The notes beneath the pieces are model-generated. The model had not been told where the DNA came from, ran no database searches, and was given only the letters and a program-made list of their open reading frames with translations. Both the position numbers and the translations under genes were made by a program. From Croceicoccus sp. YJ47 (GTDB lineage: Bacteria; Pseudomonadota; Alphaproteobacteria; Sphingomonadales; Sphingomonadaceae), in contig NZ_CP067087.1 in NCBI RefSeq assembly GCF_016745095.1, forward strand, positions 1,786,501 to 1,850,500: a stretch of 64,000 nucleotides of DNA, in the 5' to 3' direction. This document shows, in pieces, positions 51,519 to 60,142 of the stretch (its first letter is position 1; every line of letters begins with the position of its first letter).

Positions 51519-51937
51519 GCCGTTTTACCATGCGCTTTACCGCAAGGGCCGAACATATCGACATCATGGGCCATGTGAACAATGCCGTGTGGCTGCAATG
51601 GGTGCAGGACATCGCGGGCGCGCACTGGCACGAAATCGCCACGGCGGAGGAGAACGCGGCGGCGATCTGGCTCGTGACGCGGCACGAGATCGACTATCGC
51701 GGCAATATCGCACAAGGGGAGAGCGTCATCGCCGAAACCTGGGTGCCGGATCGCCCCGCCGGTGCGCGGTTCGACCGCATGGTCGCATTCCGGCGCGAGG
51801 CGGACGACGATGGCGCACCCGGACTGGCGCGGCCCATCGTGTCGGCGCGCTCGACCTGGGCCATGCTGGACCGCGAAACGCGCCGTCCCATGCGCGTGCC
51901 GGCCACGCTCGCGGACCGGGTGCTGACGGCGGATTAG
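51515..51937 (+). CDS. Acyl-CoA thioesterase (4-hydroxybenzoyl-CoA thioesterase family, hotdog fold)
   Basis: A 140-residue hotdog protein. The motif DIMGHVNNAVWLQWVQDI contains the H-N-N/Y pattern of YbgC/FadM-like thioesterases with catalytic Asp or adjacent residues, and HEIDYRGNIAQGESVIAETW follows. GTG 51515 gives a 4-nt overlap (GTGA) with the DUF2939 stop and a GGGGTGG ribosome site; the earlier ATG at 51491 adds eight residues. Substrate is unknown. Its 3' end overlaps the convergent diguanylate cyclase gene by 4 nt. Confidence 0.88.
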   Translation: MSRFTMRFTARAEHIDIMGHVNNAVWLQWVQDIAGAHWHEIATAEENAAAIWLVTRHEIDYRGNIAQGESVIAETWVPDRPAGARFDRMVAFRREADDDGAPGLARPIVSARSTWAMLDRETRRPMRVPATLADRVLTAD

Positions 51938-53712
51938 GCGCCGGTCGGGCCGTTGTCCTCCGCGCGGCGCCCGCGACTTGTCTGCGGATTGCGGCGGTCC
52001 GCCGTGCGGCCGGGCGCCGAGAAGAATTGCATGCGTTCGCTGATCATCCGGTTGCGACCGCTGTTCTTCGCTTCGTACAAAAGCCGGTCGGCATGGGCGT
52101 AGAGCTGCCGCATGCTCGTCCTCGTGCCCGGCGGCGTATCGACCAGTCCCATGCTCGCGGTGACGACGAGGTCGATGCCGGGCATCTGATTGGCGACGCG
52201 GATGGGAATGGCGCTGCGGATGCGTTCGCAGCGTTCCTGCATGGCATTGCCCCGCACGAGCAGGACGAATTCCTCGCCCCCCATGCGAAAGGGAAGGGCC
52301 TCGTCGTCGCTGCTCAACACCTTGGCGACTTCCTGCAGGACGCGGTCGCCGGCGGAATGGCCGAAGCGGTCATTGACCTGCTTGAAGAAATCGAGGTCCA
52401 CCACCGCGAGGCCGGTAAACCCCTCGGCCCGGAGTTCGGCGAACTTCTGCTCCAGCGCGCGGCGGTTGAAGATCCCGGTGAGCGCATCGCGGTCGACGAG
52501 GCCGGACAGCATTTCGAGCCGGGAGCGGGCCTGGTCGTGATCGCGGCGCAGGATGTCGAAACGATCGACCACGCCCAGCGACGTCATCAGCACCTCGAAC
52601 GCGAGGGTAAGGAAAAACAGCTGTCCGACCCATGGCTGGCTTTCAGAAAGGCCGACGCCCTTGGCGATGCGTTCGAGGCCGAGCAGCAGCAACGGGGTCC
52701 AGCCGATGATCTGAAACCATACCGCGCGCGATCCGCGGCGGCGCGCCTGTATCATGGCGGCGACGTACACGAAGGTGAGGGGGAGGAACCCCGCGCTGAA
52801 CATGCTGAGCGAGACGGTGCGGAACAGGGGCAGCGGCAGGAGGATCGTGCCCAGCACGGCAAACGTGGTCCACCCCGTGACGACGAGCGCGCGGCGCATG
52901 CCGGGGCCAAGCATCCCGGGCTCTAGAAAGCGGACCGTGAATTGCGTGCCGAGAAACGCGGCGGTCAGGAAGCTGAACGGGTAGAGGAACAACAGCACAT
53001 GGATATTGGGCGTGACGAAATAATTGCCGAGCCCGCTCGCGAGCTTGATGTAGATCAGCATGCTGATGACGGCCGCACTGTGCCAGATGATGAACATCTT
53101 GCGCAGCACGCGGTAGAACGCGAGATTGTAGATCAGCGGCACGAGCATCAGTCCGCACAGAAACGCCATCAGCAGCATGGACCCACGGCCCCGGCCGAGC
53201 GACATCGCGCCGTCGTTTTGCGCCTGTTCCAGCATCGCGTCGGATGCGATGGCCCGGTTCCACGGTTTGGTGACCGTCACGATCAAGGCGTCCGCACCGC
53301 GCAGATCGGGGAGCGGCAGGGCGAAATTCGGCCCGTTCACGAACATGTCGATATCGTCGAGCGTGTAGCGCGCAACCTCCTTCGTCGTATCGCCGCGCCG
53401 CACCGCCATCGACAGCGTGTCGAAACGGGCGACGTGGCTGACGAAATGGGTGGCATGCGCCGCGGCGGCGAGGTCGCCCGAATCGAACAATATCCGGACC
53501 GGCCCGGTGACCGACCCGTGACCGACGGGTTCGCACACCCATTCGACCCCGCCCGGATTCGCCACCCCGGCATCGGCCGGGCCGAATGCAAAACACGAAG
53601 CCTTCACCGAATCCACCGGAAGCGGATGTGCCAGCGCGAGACCCACGACGCCGATCCCGCCGGTTACCGCAGCGAGAAACGAAAAGAGAATGAATATCAG
53701 CCGAATCGACAT
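51934..53712 (-). CDS. Membrane diguanylate cyclase (7TM sensor + GGDEF)
   Basis: A 592-residue signalling protein. A signal-type helix at residues 5-28 is followed by a periplasmic domain (29 to about 180) and seven hydrophobic helices between about 180 and 385, the 7TMR-DISM layout. A short coiled-coil linker (RRDHDQARSRLEMLSGL) leads to the GGDEF domain, whose motif is MGGEEF at 477-482, an active form. The RxxD product-inhibition site is absent upstream. It would make c-di-GMP in response to an extracytoplasmic signal, possibly a carbohydrate. The C-terminal tail (about 30 residues) is Arg-rich. Confidence 0.9.
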   Translation of the reverse strand: MSIRLIFILFSFLAAVTGGIGVVGLALAHPLPVDSVKASCFAFGPADAGVANPGGVEWVCEPVGHGSVTGPVRILFDSGDLAAAAHATHFVSHVARFDTLSMAVRRGDTTKEVARYTLDDIDMFVNGPNFALPLPDLRGADALIVTVTKPWNRAIASDAMLEQAQNDGAMSLGRGRGSMLLMAFLCGLMLVPLIYNLAFYRVLRKMFIIWHSAAVISMLIYIKLASGLGNYFVTPNIHVLLFLYPFSFLTAAFLGTQFTVRFLEPGMLGPGMRRALVVTGWTTFAVLGTILLPLPLFRTVSLSMFSAGFLPLTFVYVAAMIQARRRGSRAVWFQIIGWTPLLLLGLERIAKGVGLSESQPWVGQLFFLTLAFEVLMTSLGVVDRFDILRRDHDQARSRLEMLSGLVDRDALTGIFNRRALEQKFAELRAEGFTGLAVVDLDFFKQVNDRFGHSAGDRVLQEVAKVLSSDDEALPFRMGGEEFVLLVRGNAMQERCERIRSAIPIRVANQMPGIDLVVTASMGLVDTPPGTRTSMRQLYAHADRLLYEAKNSGRNRMISERMQFFSAPGRTADRRNPQTSRGRRAEDNGPTGA

Positions 53713-53783
53713 CGGACGGGCGTATAGGACAAATTTACAGCCTTCGAGTTAACGCATTCCCCGAAAAGACCGTTAGCGGGGGA

Positions 53784-54899
53784 TCAGCCGATAGCCTGTG
53801 AAACCGGCAAATATTCGTATCCCAGTTCTTCGGCCACGGCGCGATAGGTAACATGTCCATTATGGACGTTAATACCCTGCGCGAGATGCGGGTCGGCCCT
53901 TGCCGCGGCCTGCCACCCGTCCCGCGCGATGGCGAGCGCATGGGGCAATGTCACGTTGTTGAGCGCATAGGTGCTCGTTCGGGCGACCGCGCCGGGCATG
54001 TTCGCGACGCAGTAATGCACGATGCCGTCCACGATATAGGTCGGGTCGTCATGGGTGGTGGCATGGCTGGTTTCGAAACAGCCGCCCTGGTCGATGGCGA
54101 CATCGACGAGCACTGCGCCCGTCTTCATCGACGACAGCATGTCGCGCGTCACAAGCTTGGGCGCCGCCGCACCGGGGATCAGCACGGCGCCGATGACGAG
54201 ATCCGCCTCGCACACCGATTCGAACAGGTTCGCCTTGTTCGAAAAACGGGTCTTGGCCCGGCTTTCGAAATGATTGCCCAGCCGTTCGAGCTGTTCCGGG
54301 CTGCGGTCGAGGATGGTGACATCCGCGCCGAGGCCGACCGCCATCTGCGCCGCGTTGAAGCCGACGACGCCGCCGCCGATCACCGCGACCTTCCCCGGCA
54401 TCACGCCCGGCACCCCGCCGAGCAGCGTCCCGCGCCCGCCGTGCCGCTTTTCAAGCGCGGTCGCGCCAGCCTGGATCGACATGCGGCCGGCGACCTGGCT
54501 CATGGGTTTGAGCAGGGGGAGCTGTCCGTTCGGTCCCGTCACCGTTTCATACGCGATGGCGGTCACGCCCGACTTCACCAGATCGGCGGTCTGCGCCGCA
54601 TCGGGCGCGAGGTGGAGATAGGTGTAGAGAATCTGGTCGCCGTGCAGCTTAGCGCGTTCTTCCGCCTGCGGTTCCTTGACCTTCACCACCATGTCGCAAT
54701 CGGCAAAGATCGGATCCGGGCCGTCGACGATTTTCGCGCCCGCATCGACATATTGCCGGTCATCCGCACCGATGCCGTTGCCCGCCCCGCTTTCGACCCA
54801 AAGCTCGTGGCCCGCGGCGACGAGTTCGTGCACGCTCTCGGGCGTCAGGCCGACGCGATATTCGTGGTTCTTGATTTCGCGGGGGGTGCCGATGCGCAT
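53784..54899 (-). CDS. ald: Alanine dehydrogenase
   Basis: A 371-residue NAD-dependent enzyme interconverting alanine and pyruvate plus ammonia. RIGTPREIKNHEYRVGLTPESV is the conserved N-terminus, VKVKEPQ holds the substrate Lys region, and VAVIGGGVVGFNAAQMAVGLGADVTILDRS is the NAD site. GGCFETSHATTHDDPTY and HYCVANMPGAVARTST are also diagnostic. It is divergent from an Lrp-type regulator, the usual alanine-responsive arrangement. Confidence 0.97.
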   Translation of the reverse strand: MRIGTPREIKNHEYRVGLTPESVHELVAAGHELWVESGAGNGIGADDRQYVDAGAKIVDGPDPIFADCDMVVKVKEPQAEERAKLHGDQILYTYLHLAPDAAQTADLVKSGVTAIAYETVTGPNGQLPLLKPMSQVAGRMSIQAGATALEKRHGGRGTLLGGVPGVMPGKVAVIGGGVVGFNAAQMAVGLGADVTILDRSPEQLERLGNHFESRAKTRFSNKANLFESVCEADLVIGAVLIPGAAAPKLVTRDMLSSMKTGAVLVDVAIDQGGCFETSHATTHDDPTYIVDGIVHYCVANMPGAVARTSTYALNNVTLPHALAIARDGWQAAARADPHLAQGINVHNGHVTYRAVAEELGYEYLPVSQAIG

Positions 54900-55038
54900 G
54901 CGGGTATCCTGTCGATGAATTGTCCTGTCCGGCCATGATACGCGGCATGGGGCGTAATGTTTCGCCTATTTCGCCTTGCCATGCGGGCATGGGTGGGAAT
55001 AATTCCCGGCCTGGATCCAAATTGCGGGAAGATCATGC
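54900..55038. promoter_or_regulatory. Divergent promoter region of ald and its Lrp-type regulator
   Basis: 139 bases with the 13-bp palindrome GGGAATAATTCCC at 54995-55007, which may be a binding site for the Lrp-type regulator. The regulator's ribosome site is GCGGGAAG at 55025-55032. Confidence 0.45.
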
Positions 55039-55509
55039 ATGGACCGTCACGATGTTGCCCTGATCGAAGCGCTGCAACGCGATTCATCGCGGCCCATCGC
55101 GCAGCTTGCCGAAACGCTCGGCCTGTCCGCCTCGGCGTGTCACCGGCGGATCCGTGCGCTGGAATCGCGGGGATTGATCGCGGGCTATATCGCGCGGGTG
55201 AATCCGCGCGCGCTCGGCCTCGCGATCGAGGCGTTCGTCGAAATCACGCTGGTCAGCCAGAGCCGCGAGACGATGGACCGGTTCGAGACGGCCGTGGGCG
55301 ATTTCGACGATATTCTCGAATGCCATCTGATGAGCGGGGCGCATGATTACCAGCTGCGCGTGGCGGCGGCCGATCTGTCCCAATACGACCGGATCCACCG
55401 CGAATGCCTGTCCCGCCTGCCCGGTGTATCGTCGATGCGGTCGAGCTTTTCCATCCGGCGGATCAAGCGGATGCGCGCCTATCCGGTCCCGGACGGGGCG
55501 GGCGGTTAA
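55039..55509 (+). CDS. Lrp/AsnC-family regulator of alanine dehydrogenase
   Basis: A 156-residue regulator with an N-terminal HTH (DVALIEALQRDSSRPIAQLAETLGLSASACHRRIRALE) and a C-terminal RAM domain (LMSGAHDYQLRVAAADL). The ATG at 55039 follows a good ribosome site. By position it should activate or repress the divergent ald gene in response to alanine, as in other proteobacteria (inference). Its stop shares TTAA with the convergent ftsK stop. Confidence 0.92.
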   Translation: MDRHDVALIEALQRDSSRPIAQLAETLGLSASACHRRIRALESRGLIAGYIARVNPRALGLAIEAFVEITLVSQSRETMDRFETAVGDFDDILECHLMSGAHDYQLRVAAADLSQYDRIHRECLSRLPGVSSMRSSFSIRRIKRMRAYPVPDGAGG

Positions 55510-57488
55510 AGCACCTGCCCGTCCTTGTCGCGGTAGATTTCGCGGCGTCCCACATGGTTCGCCGGCCCGACCAGACCGTCCTTCTCCATCCGCTCGACCC
55601 ATTTGGACGCGGTGTTGTAGCCGACGCCCATCTGCCGCTGAATCCAGCTGGCGGAGACTTTCTGTGCCTCGAACACCATCTGGCACACCTGCATGTATTT
55701 GCGGTCGTCGGGATTGTCCGCCGCCCCGTCGAGATCGTCGAAGCTGAACCCGCCGCCGTCCTCCGGCTCCTCGGTGACCGAATCGACATATTCAGGTGCC
55801 CCCTGCGCGCGCCAGTGGTCGGCGACCGCCTCGACCTCCTCGTCCGAGACGAACGGGCCGTGCACGCGGGTCAGCGGTTTCGAACTCGCCTTGTACAGCA
55901 TGTCGCCCTTGCCGAGCAGCTGTTCCGCGCCCTGATCGCCGAGGATCGTGCGGCTGTCGATGCGGCTGGTGACGTGAAACGAGATGCGGGTCGGCATGTT
56001 CGCCTTGATCACGCCGGTGATGACATCGACCGAGGGACGCTGCGTCGCCATGATGAGGTGGATGCCCGCCGCGCGCGATTTCTGGGACAGGCGCTGGATC
56101 AGCACCTCGATCTCCTTGCCCACCGTGATCATGAGATCGGCAAGCTCGTCCACGATCAGCACGATCTGCGGCAGCACCTCGTAATCGAGCTGCTCTTCCT
56201 CGAACAGTTCCTCGCCCGTTTCGGGGTCGAAGCCGGTCTGCACCCTGCGGCCGAGCGGCTTGCCCTTGGCGGCGGCGGCCTTCACCCGTTCGTTGAAGCC
56301 GGTGAGGTTACGCGCGCCGATGCTGCTCATCATCCGGTAGCGGCGCTCCATCTCCTCCACCGCCCATTTCAGGGCGCGGACCGATTTGGCAGGCTCGGTC
56401 ACCACGGGCGACAAAAGATGCGGAATATCGTCGTAGCTTTTGAGCTCCAGCACCTTCGGATCGATCAGGATGAGCCGGCATTCGGCGGGCGTCAGCCGAT
56501 AGAGCAGCGAGAGCAGGATGCAGTTCAGCCCCACCGACTTGCCCGAACCGGTCGTGCCCGCGACCAGCAGGTGCGGCATCGCGGCGAGGTCGGCGACGAT
56601 GGGTTCGCCCGCGATATCCTTGCCCAGGATGATCGGCAGCATGCCCGAATGATCGGCAAAGGCGGCGCTGGTGATCAATTCACGAAACGCGACCATCTGC
56701 CGGTCCGCATTGGGAAGCTCGATCCCCATGACGGTCTTGCCCGGAATGGGCGACACGCGGGCGGAAATCGCGCTCATGTTCCGGGCGATGTCGTCGGCGA
56801 GGCCGATGACGCGCGCGGCCTTCACGCCGGGGGCGGGTTCGAGCTCGTACATGGTGACGACGGGGCCGGTGCGCACGGCGGTGATCTCGCCCTTCACCTT
56901 GAAATCGTCGAGCACGTTTTCGAGCAGGCGGGCGTTGCGCTCCAACGCCATCTTGTCGAGCTTCGGCGCGCTATGTTCCGGCGGCTCGGCGAGGAGTTCG
57001 GGGCTGGGGAGGGCGAAATTGCTGTTGAAGAAATCGCCCTGGCTTGGCCGGGTGCGCATCTCGGCGGGTTTGGGCGGCGCCGTGGGGTCGGAGATTTCGG
57101 GCGCGCGGCGGGGCGGGCGCGGCGCGGCGTCGGCCTCGTCACCGGCGAAATCATCGTCGCCCGACGGGGCGGCGGGCGCGGCGCGGCGGCGTTCGGCCTT
57201 CGGTTCGGGCGCGGTATCCTGATGTGGCGCATGATCGCGCGCTGGGCGCAGGCGGTGCAGCATCGCGGGCAACGTCATCAGCCCGCGCCAGTCGATCGCG
57301 AACACCCGCCCGGCAAGGACCACCCCCGCCGCCAGCGCCGCAATCGCCAGCGCCAGAATGATCCACCCCGCATACACCGCGCCGGCCAATCCCGCGACCC
57401 CGGTGATCAGCATCGCGCCGCCCAGCCCCGCGATCCCGCCCATCCCCGCAGGAAGTCCGCCGACCGGATTGTCGAACACCAGCGCCAT
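55506..57488 (-). CDS. ftsK: FtsK/SpoIIIE DNA translocase, main part after an in-frame amber codon
   Basis: A 660-residue stretch of FtsK. It opens in the fourth-helix region of the membrane domain (MALVFDNPVGGLPAG...), passes through a Pro/Arg/Glu-rich linker (about 75-150) to the alpha domain (VLDDFKVKGEITAVRTGPVVTMYELEPAPGVK), then the motor with Walker A AGTTGSGKSVGLNC (about 305-315) and Walker B QIVLIVDELADLM, and ends in the gamma winged helix (MVFEAQKVSASWIQRQMGVGYNTASKWVERMEKDGLVG). In frame with it and 6 nt upstream is TAG (57495-57497), which separates it from the first membrane helices. ATG 57488 lies 5 nt after AGG, and GTG 57491 is also possible. Motor residues are intact. Confidence 0.88.
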   Translation of the reverse strand: MALVFDNPVGGLPAGMGGIAGLGGAMLITGVAGLAGAVYAGWIILALAIAALAAGVVLAGRVFAIDWRGLMTLPAMLHRLRPARDHAPHQDTAPEPKAERRRAAPAAPSGDDDFAGDEADAAPRPPRRAPEISDPTAPPKPAEMRTRPSQGDFFNSNFALPSPELLAEPPEHSAPKLDKMALERNARLLENVLDDFKVKGEITAVRTGPVVTMYELEPAPGVKAARVIGLADDIARNMSAISARVSPIPGKTVMGIELPNADRQMVAFRELITSAAFADHSGMLPIILGKDIAGEPIVADLAAMPHLLVAGTTGSGKSVGLNCILLSLLYRLTPAECRLILIDPKVLELKSYDDIPHLLSPVVTEPAKSVRALKWAVEEMERRYRMMSSIGARNLTGFNERVKAAAAKGKPLGRRVQTGFDPETGEELFEEEQLDYEVLPQIVLIVDELADLMITVGKEIEVLIQRLSQKSRAAGIHLIMATQRPSVDVITGVIKANMPTRISFHVTSRIDSRTILGDQGAEQLLGKGDMLYKASSKPLTRVHGPFVSDEEVEAVADHWRAQGAPEYVDSVTEEPEDGGGFSFDDLDGAADNPDDRKYMQVCQMVFEAQKVSASWIQRQMGVGYNTASKWVERMEKDGLVGPANHVGRREIYRDKDGQVL

Positions 57489-57494
57489 CACGGC

Positions 57495-57875
57495 CTACAG
57501 CAGCACCATCGACAGCAGCAAAAGGCCGAGCGGCCGCCACCAGCGCGGGCGCGCGCCATCATCCTCCGGGTCCGCCAATTGCCACAGCCGCCGCGCAAAC
57601 ACGTAGATCAGCGGCAGCAGCAGCGCCGCGACCGGCCCGAACAGCACGAGCAGCCGTTCCGCGGCAAAGGCACCGGCCTGCCCCATCCAGTTGGCGACAT
57701 CGGTGCCCGCCGCCGTGCTGGGCGAGGGGTCGGTCTGGCTATAGCTGAGCAGCGCGAGCGCCAGGAACAGCGCGAGCGCGAAGAGCGCGGCGGCCCCTGC
57801 CATTTCCAGAGTGCGGCTTACGCTGCGCTGCCATGCCGCGCGCCAGTCGGGCGCGCCCCGTGCCGTGGTCGCCAT
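57495..57875 (-). CDS. ftsK: FtsK N-terminal membrane fragment, ended by an in-frame amber codon
   Basis: 126 residues containing the first transmembrane helices of FtsK (ALFALALFLALALLSYSQTDPSPSTAAGTDVANWMGQAGA is the conserved helix 1 plus loop), then LLVLFGPVAALLLPLIYVFARRLW and LGLLLLSMVLL. The next codon is TAG (57495-57497), and the same frame then continues as AVMALVFDNPVGG. ATG 57875 has GGGGGG upstream; ATG 57887 would add four residues. Either the gene is split and the downstream part is re-initiated, or this is a nonsense mutation or a sequence error. The last helix of the membrane domain lies after the stop. Confidence 0.8.
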   Translation of the reverse strand: MATTARGAPDWRAAWQRSVSRTLEMAGAAALFALALFLALALLSYSQTDPSPSTAAGTDVANWMGQAGAFAAERLLVLFGPVAALLLPLIYVFARRLWQLADPEDDGARPRWWRPLGLLLLSMVLL

Positions 57876-57942
57876 GCGGCCCCCCATTGAACGAACGATC
57901 GAACGAAATCGCCGCGATTATGCGCCGCGCCGGGACTCCGCG

Positions 57943-58545
57943 TCAAGAAAGCGGCGCCCCCTTGCGACGAATGTGCAAAACTCGCCCCGCCGCCTGTCCG
58001 CTCAGCCCGTCGATCGCGGCCCAGCCATGCGGGACGAGCCGGCCCGCCCGCGCCGCCGTCATCCCGCCGAGGAACGCGACCGGCATCGCCGCCCGCCGCG
58101 CCAGCAACATCGCCCGCGCCGGGCCGAGCGTCGCGCCGCCCGGATGCGAGCGAGTGGCGAACACGGGGGACACGAATACCATGTCCGCGCCCGCCCGCCG
58201 CGCCATGCCCAGTTCGTGCAGCGAATGCACCGTCGCGAGCCGAAGCAGGCCCTGCGCCGCATGCAGGGCCGACGGCGGCCCGTAAATCGCATCCGCCCCC
58301 CACGCCCGCGCCAGCGCCGCATCGCCCGACAGCGCCACGACATGCCCCCGCGTGCGTGCCAGCTTCTGCAACACGCCGAACCGCCGCCGGCGTTCTTCGG
58401 GTGCGAGATGGTAGTGCCGGAACACGAACCCGCTGCCGCGCGGCAGGCGGCGCAGGCTGTCGGGCAACGCCGCATCGTTGCGCGCATCGGACAGCAGCCA
58501 GACGCGCGGCAGTATCCCGCGTTGCAAAGGGTTTCGCCATGTCAC
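57943..58545 (-). CDS. ThiE/TenI-like thiamine phosphate synthase family protein
   Basis: A 200-residue small (betaalpha)8 barrel. LPRVWLLSDARNDAALPDSL opens the barrel, VVALSGDAALARAWGADAIYGP, SLHELGMARRAGADMVFVSPVFATRSHPG and PVAFLGGMTAARAGRLVPHGWAAIDGLSG follow the ThiE pattern. The expected pyrophosphate loop PVFATRSHPG is altered from the TxTK form, so it may be a TenI-like or noncanonical member rather than an active thiamine phosphate synthase. GTG 58545 is a plausible start; an ATG at 58569 would overlap the divergent YggS start. Confidence 0.8.
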   Translation of the reverse strand: MTWRNPLQRGILPRVWLLSDARNDAALPDSLRRLPRGSGFVFRHYHLAPEERRRRFGVLQKLARTRGHVVALSGDAALARAWGADAIYGPPSALHAAQGLLRLATVHSLHELGMARRAGADMVFVSPVFATRSHPGGATLGPARAMLLARRAAMPVAFLGGMTAARAGRLVPHGWAAIDGLSGQAAGRVLHIRRKGAPLS

Positions 58546-58567
58546 CCATCCGCTATAGCATTGCGGC

Positions 58568-59221
58568 ATGACGACACCACTCACCGAAACGAAGGCGCGC
58601 ATCGCCGCCGCCGCCGAACTGTCCCGCCGCGAACCGGGCGATGTCACGCTCATCGCCGTGTCCAAGACGCATCCCGTCGATGCGATCCGCCCGCTCCTCG
58701 ACGCGGGTCAGCGGGTGTTCGGCGAAAACCGGGTGCAGGAAGCGGCGGAGAAATGGGACGTGCTGCGCCGCGAATACGACGGCGTGGAACTGCATCTCGT
58801 CGGACAGTTGCAATCGAAGAAGGCGGACGATGCCGTCGCGGTTTTCGACATGATCCATTCGCTCGACCGGGAAAGCCTCGTGAAGGCACTGGGCAAGGCG
58901 ATGGCAAAGGCGGAGCGCACGGTGCCCTGTTTCGTGCAGGTGAACATCGGCGACGAGGATCAGAAGGGCGGCTGCGCGATTGCCGATCTGCCGGCGCTTC
59001 TCGCCATGGCGCGGGACGAAGGCGTGCCGGTCGCAGGGCTGATGTGTCTCCCGCCGCAGGGGATCGAACCCGCGCCGTTCTTTGCGCTGCTGGCCAAGCT
59101 GGCACAGGATCACGGGCTCGATGCGCTGTCCATGGGGATGAGCGCGGATTTCGAGACGGCCGTGACGCTGGGCGCGACGCATGTGCGGGTCGGGACGGCG
59201 CTGTTCGGGGCGCGCGACTGA
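58568..59221 (+). CDS. YggS/PROSC-family PLP-binding protein
   Basis: A 217-residue single-domain alanine-racemase-fold protein involved in pyridoxal-phosphate homeostasis. The PLP Lys is in LIAVSKTHPVDAIRPLL (about residue 35), followed by RVFGENRVQEAAEKW. Other signature segments are HLVGQLQSKKADDAV and FVQVNIGDEDQKGG, with LSMGMSADFETAV and THVRVGTALFGARD at the end. Length is normal. The start is at the edge of the ThiE-like gene's promoter region, on the opposite strand. Confidence 0.95.
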   Translation: MTTPLTETKARIAAAAELSRREPGDVTLIAVSKTHPVDAIRPLLDAGQRVFGENRVQEAAEKWDVLRREYDGVELHLVGQLQSKKADDAVAVFDMIHSLDRESLVKALGKAMAKAERTVPCFVQVNIGDEDQKGGCAIADLPALLAMARDEGVPVAGLMCLPPQGIEPAPFFALLAKLAQDHGLDALSMGMSADFETAVTLGATHVRVGTALFGARD

Positions 59222-59291
59222 AGGATGCGCGGCAGGCATGCTGGAACGCTGCCACGCCCGGTCGGTTGATCGGGCAAAGGAGCATAGCACC

Positions 59292-59585
59292 ATGGCCAAG
59301 ACCACGATTACCCACCACGCGGCTGCCGATGGCGGCGAATATCACGCCGCGGTCGAAGGCGCCGACGCGATCGGGCGCCTGACCTACAAGATGCGCGGGG
59401 CGGATGTGCGCGTTGCCGATCACACGCTGGTCCCCCCGGCGATCGGCGGGCAGGGCGTTGCCGCGCAGCTTGTCGAGGCGCTGATCGCCGATGCGAAGGA
59501 AGAGGGTTTTCGCATCGTACCCCAATGCAGCTATGTCGAGGCGGCGTTTCGCAAGCATCCCGAATGGAGCGATCTGCGCGCCTGA
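59292..59585 (+). CDS. Small GNAT-like N-acetyltransferase (COG2388/NATD1 type)
   Basis: A 97-residue minimal GNAT protein. EYHAAVEGADAIGRLTYKMRG and then HTLVPPAIGGQGVAAQLVEALIADAKEEGFRIVPQCSYVEAAFRKHPEW match the YjdJ/COG2388 family, with the G-x-G-V-A acetyl-CoA loop and the C-terminal 'P.C.Y...F....P.W' motif. Substrate unknown. The tRNA-Thr gene lies 111 nt downstream on the other strand. Confidence 0.9.
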   Translation: MAKTTITHHAAADGGEYHAAVEGADAIGRLTYKMRGADVRVADHTLVPPAIGGQGVAAQLVEALIADAKEEGFRIVPQCSYVEAAFRKHPEWSDLRA

Positions 59586-59696
59586 TTCGCAGGACGCACG
59601 ATCTCGCCGGGCACACGATGCGGCGCGCTTCCGCATGTTCCGCTTGGGCGGGGCGGGGCGGGTCGGTGGGGCGCCGGATTGCGATTTCGGGGAAAA

Positions 59697-59771
59697 TGGT
59701 GCTGCTGGGGAGGATTGAACTCCCGACCTCGTCATTACCAATGACGCGCTCTACCACTGAGCTACAGCAGC
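59697..59771 (-). tRNA. tRNA-Thr (GGU), CCA encoded
   Basis: A full cloverleaf on the minus strand: 7-bp acceptor GCTGCTG/CAGCAGC, D-arm GCTC..GAGC, 5-bp anticodon stem CGTCA/TGACG with loop TTGGTAA (anticodon GGT), a 5-nt variable region AGGTC and T-arm GGGAG-TTCAATC-CTCCC. The discriminator is A and CCA is encoded (59697-59699). No integrase or att-like duplication is seen beside it. Confidence 0.97.
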
Positions 59772-59880
59772 ACGTGCCGACCGCCGGGCCTTGCGTCCGC
59801 CCGGTGTCGAGGGCGCGCTATTGGCGGGCGGCTGCGTCATTGTCAAGGCGCTTGCGATGTGCGGACAGGCTTGCCATCAC

Positions 59881-60054
59881 ATGCGCATGAACGATGCTCC
59901 CGTCTCCCATGGCGAAAAACCCGAAGCCGAGCCCCGGCCCGACACCCTTTCGCGCGAAGAACGCCTCGCCGCGCAATTGCGGGCCAATCTGCGGCGCAGA
60001 AAGGCGCAATCGCGCGCCATCGACGCATCGAAGCCGCAGACGCCGCCGGACTGA
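59881..60054 (+). CDS. Small hypothetical protein
   Basis: A 57-residue charged, probably cytoplasmic protein. The central helix LSREERLAAQLRANLRRRKAQSRA is the most conserved-looking part; short proteins with this 'RLAAQLRANLxRRKAQ' segment are common in sphingomonads. No function can be given. ATG 59887 is an in-frame alternative two codons later. Confidence 0.65.
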   Translation: MRMNDAPVSHGEKPEAEPRPDTLSREERLAAQLRANLRRRKAQSRAIDASKPQTPPD

Positions 60055-60142
60055 CCGCGCCGCGCGCACCGCTGGCGTTATCGTTCAGCTTTTCAACATG
60101 CGGGATGCTTTAATTGCAGCGCCCATGATTTCAGGAAATTCG

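Noticed and set aside
57818-58549. Alternative frame overlapping the ThiE-like gene
   Set aside because: It gives Arg/Ala/Gly-rich sequence without motifs, while the other frame shows a clear small-barrel pattern.
59697-59771. Integration site of a mobile element at tRNA-Thr
   Set aside because: No integrase gene, no direct repeat of the tRNA 3' end and no change in base composition is visible on either side.
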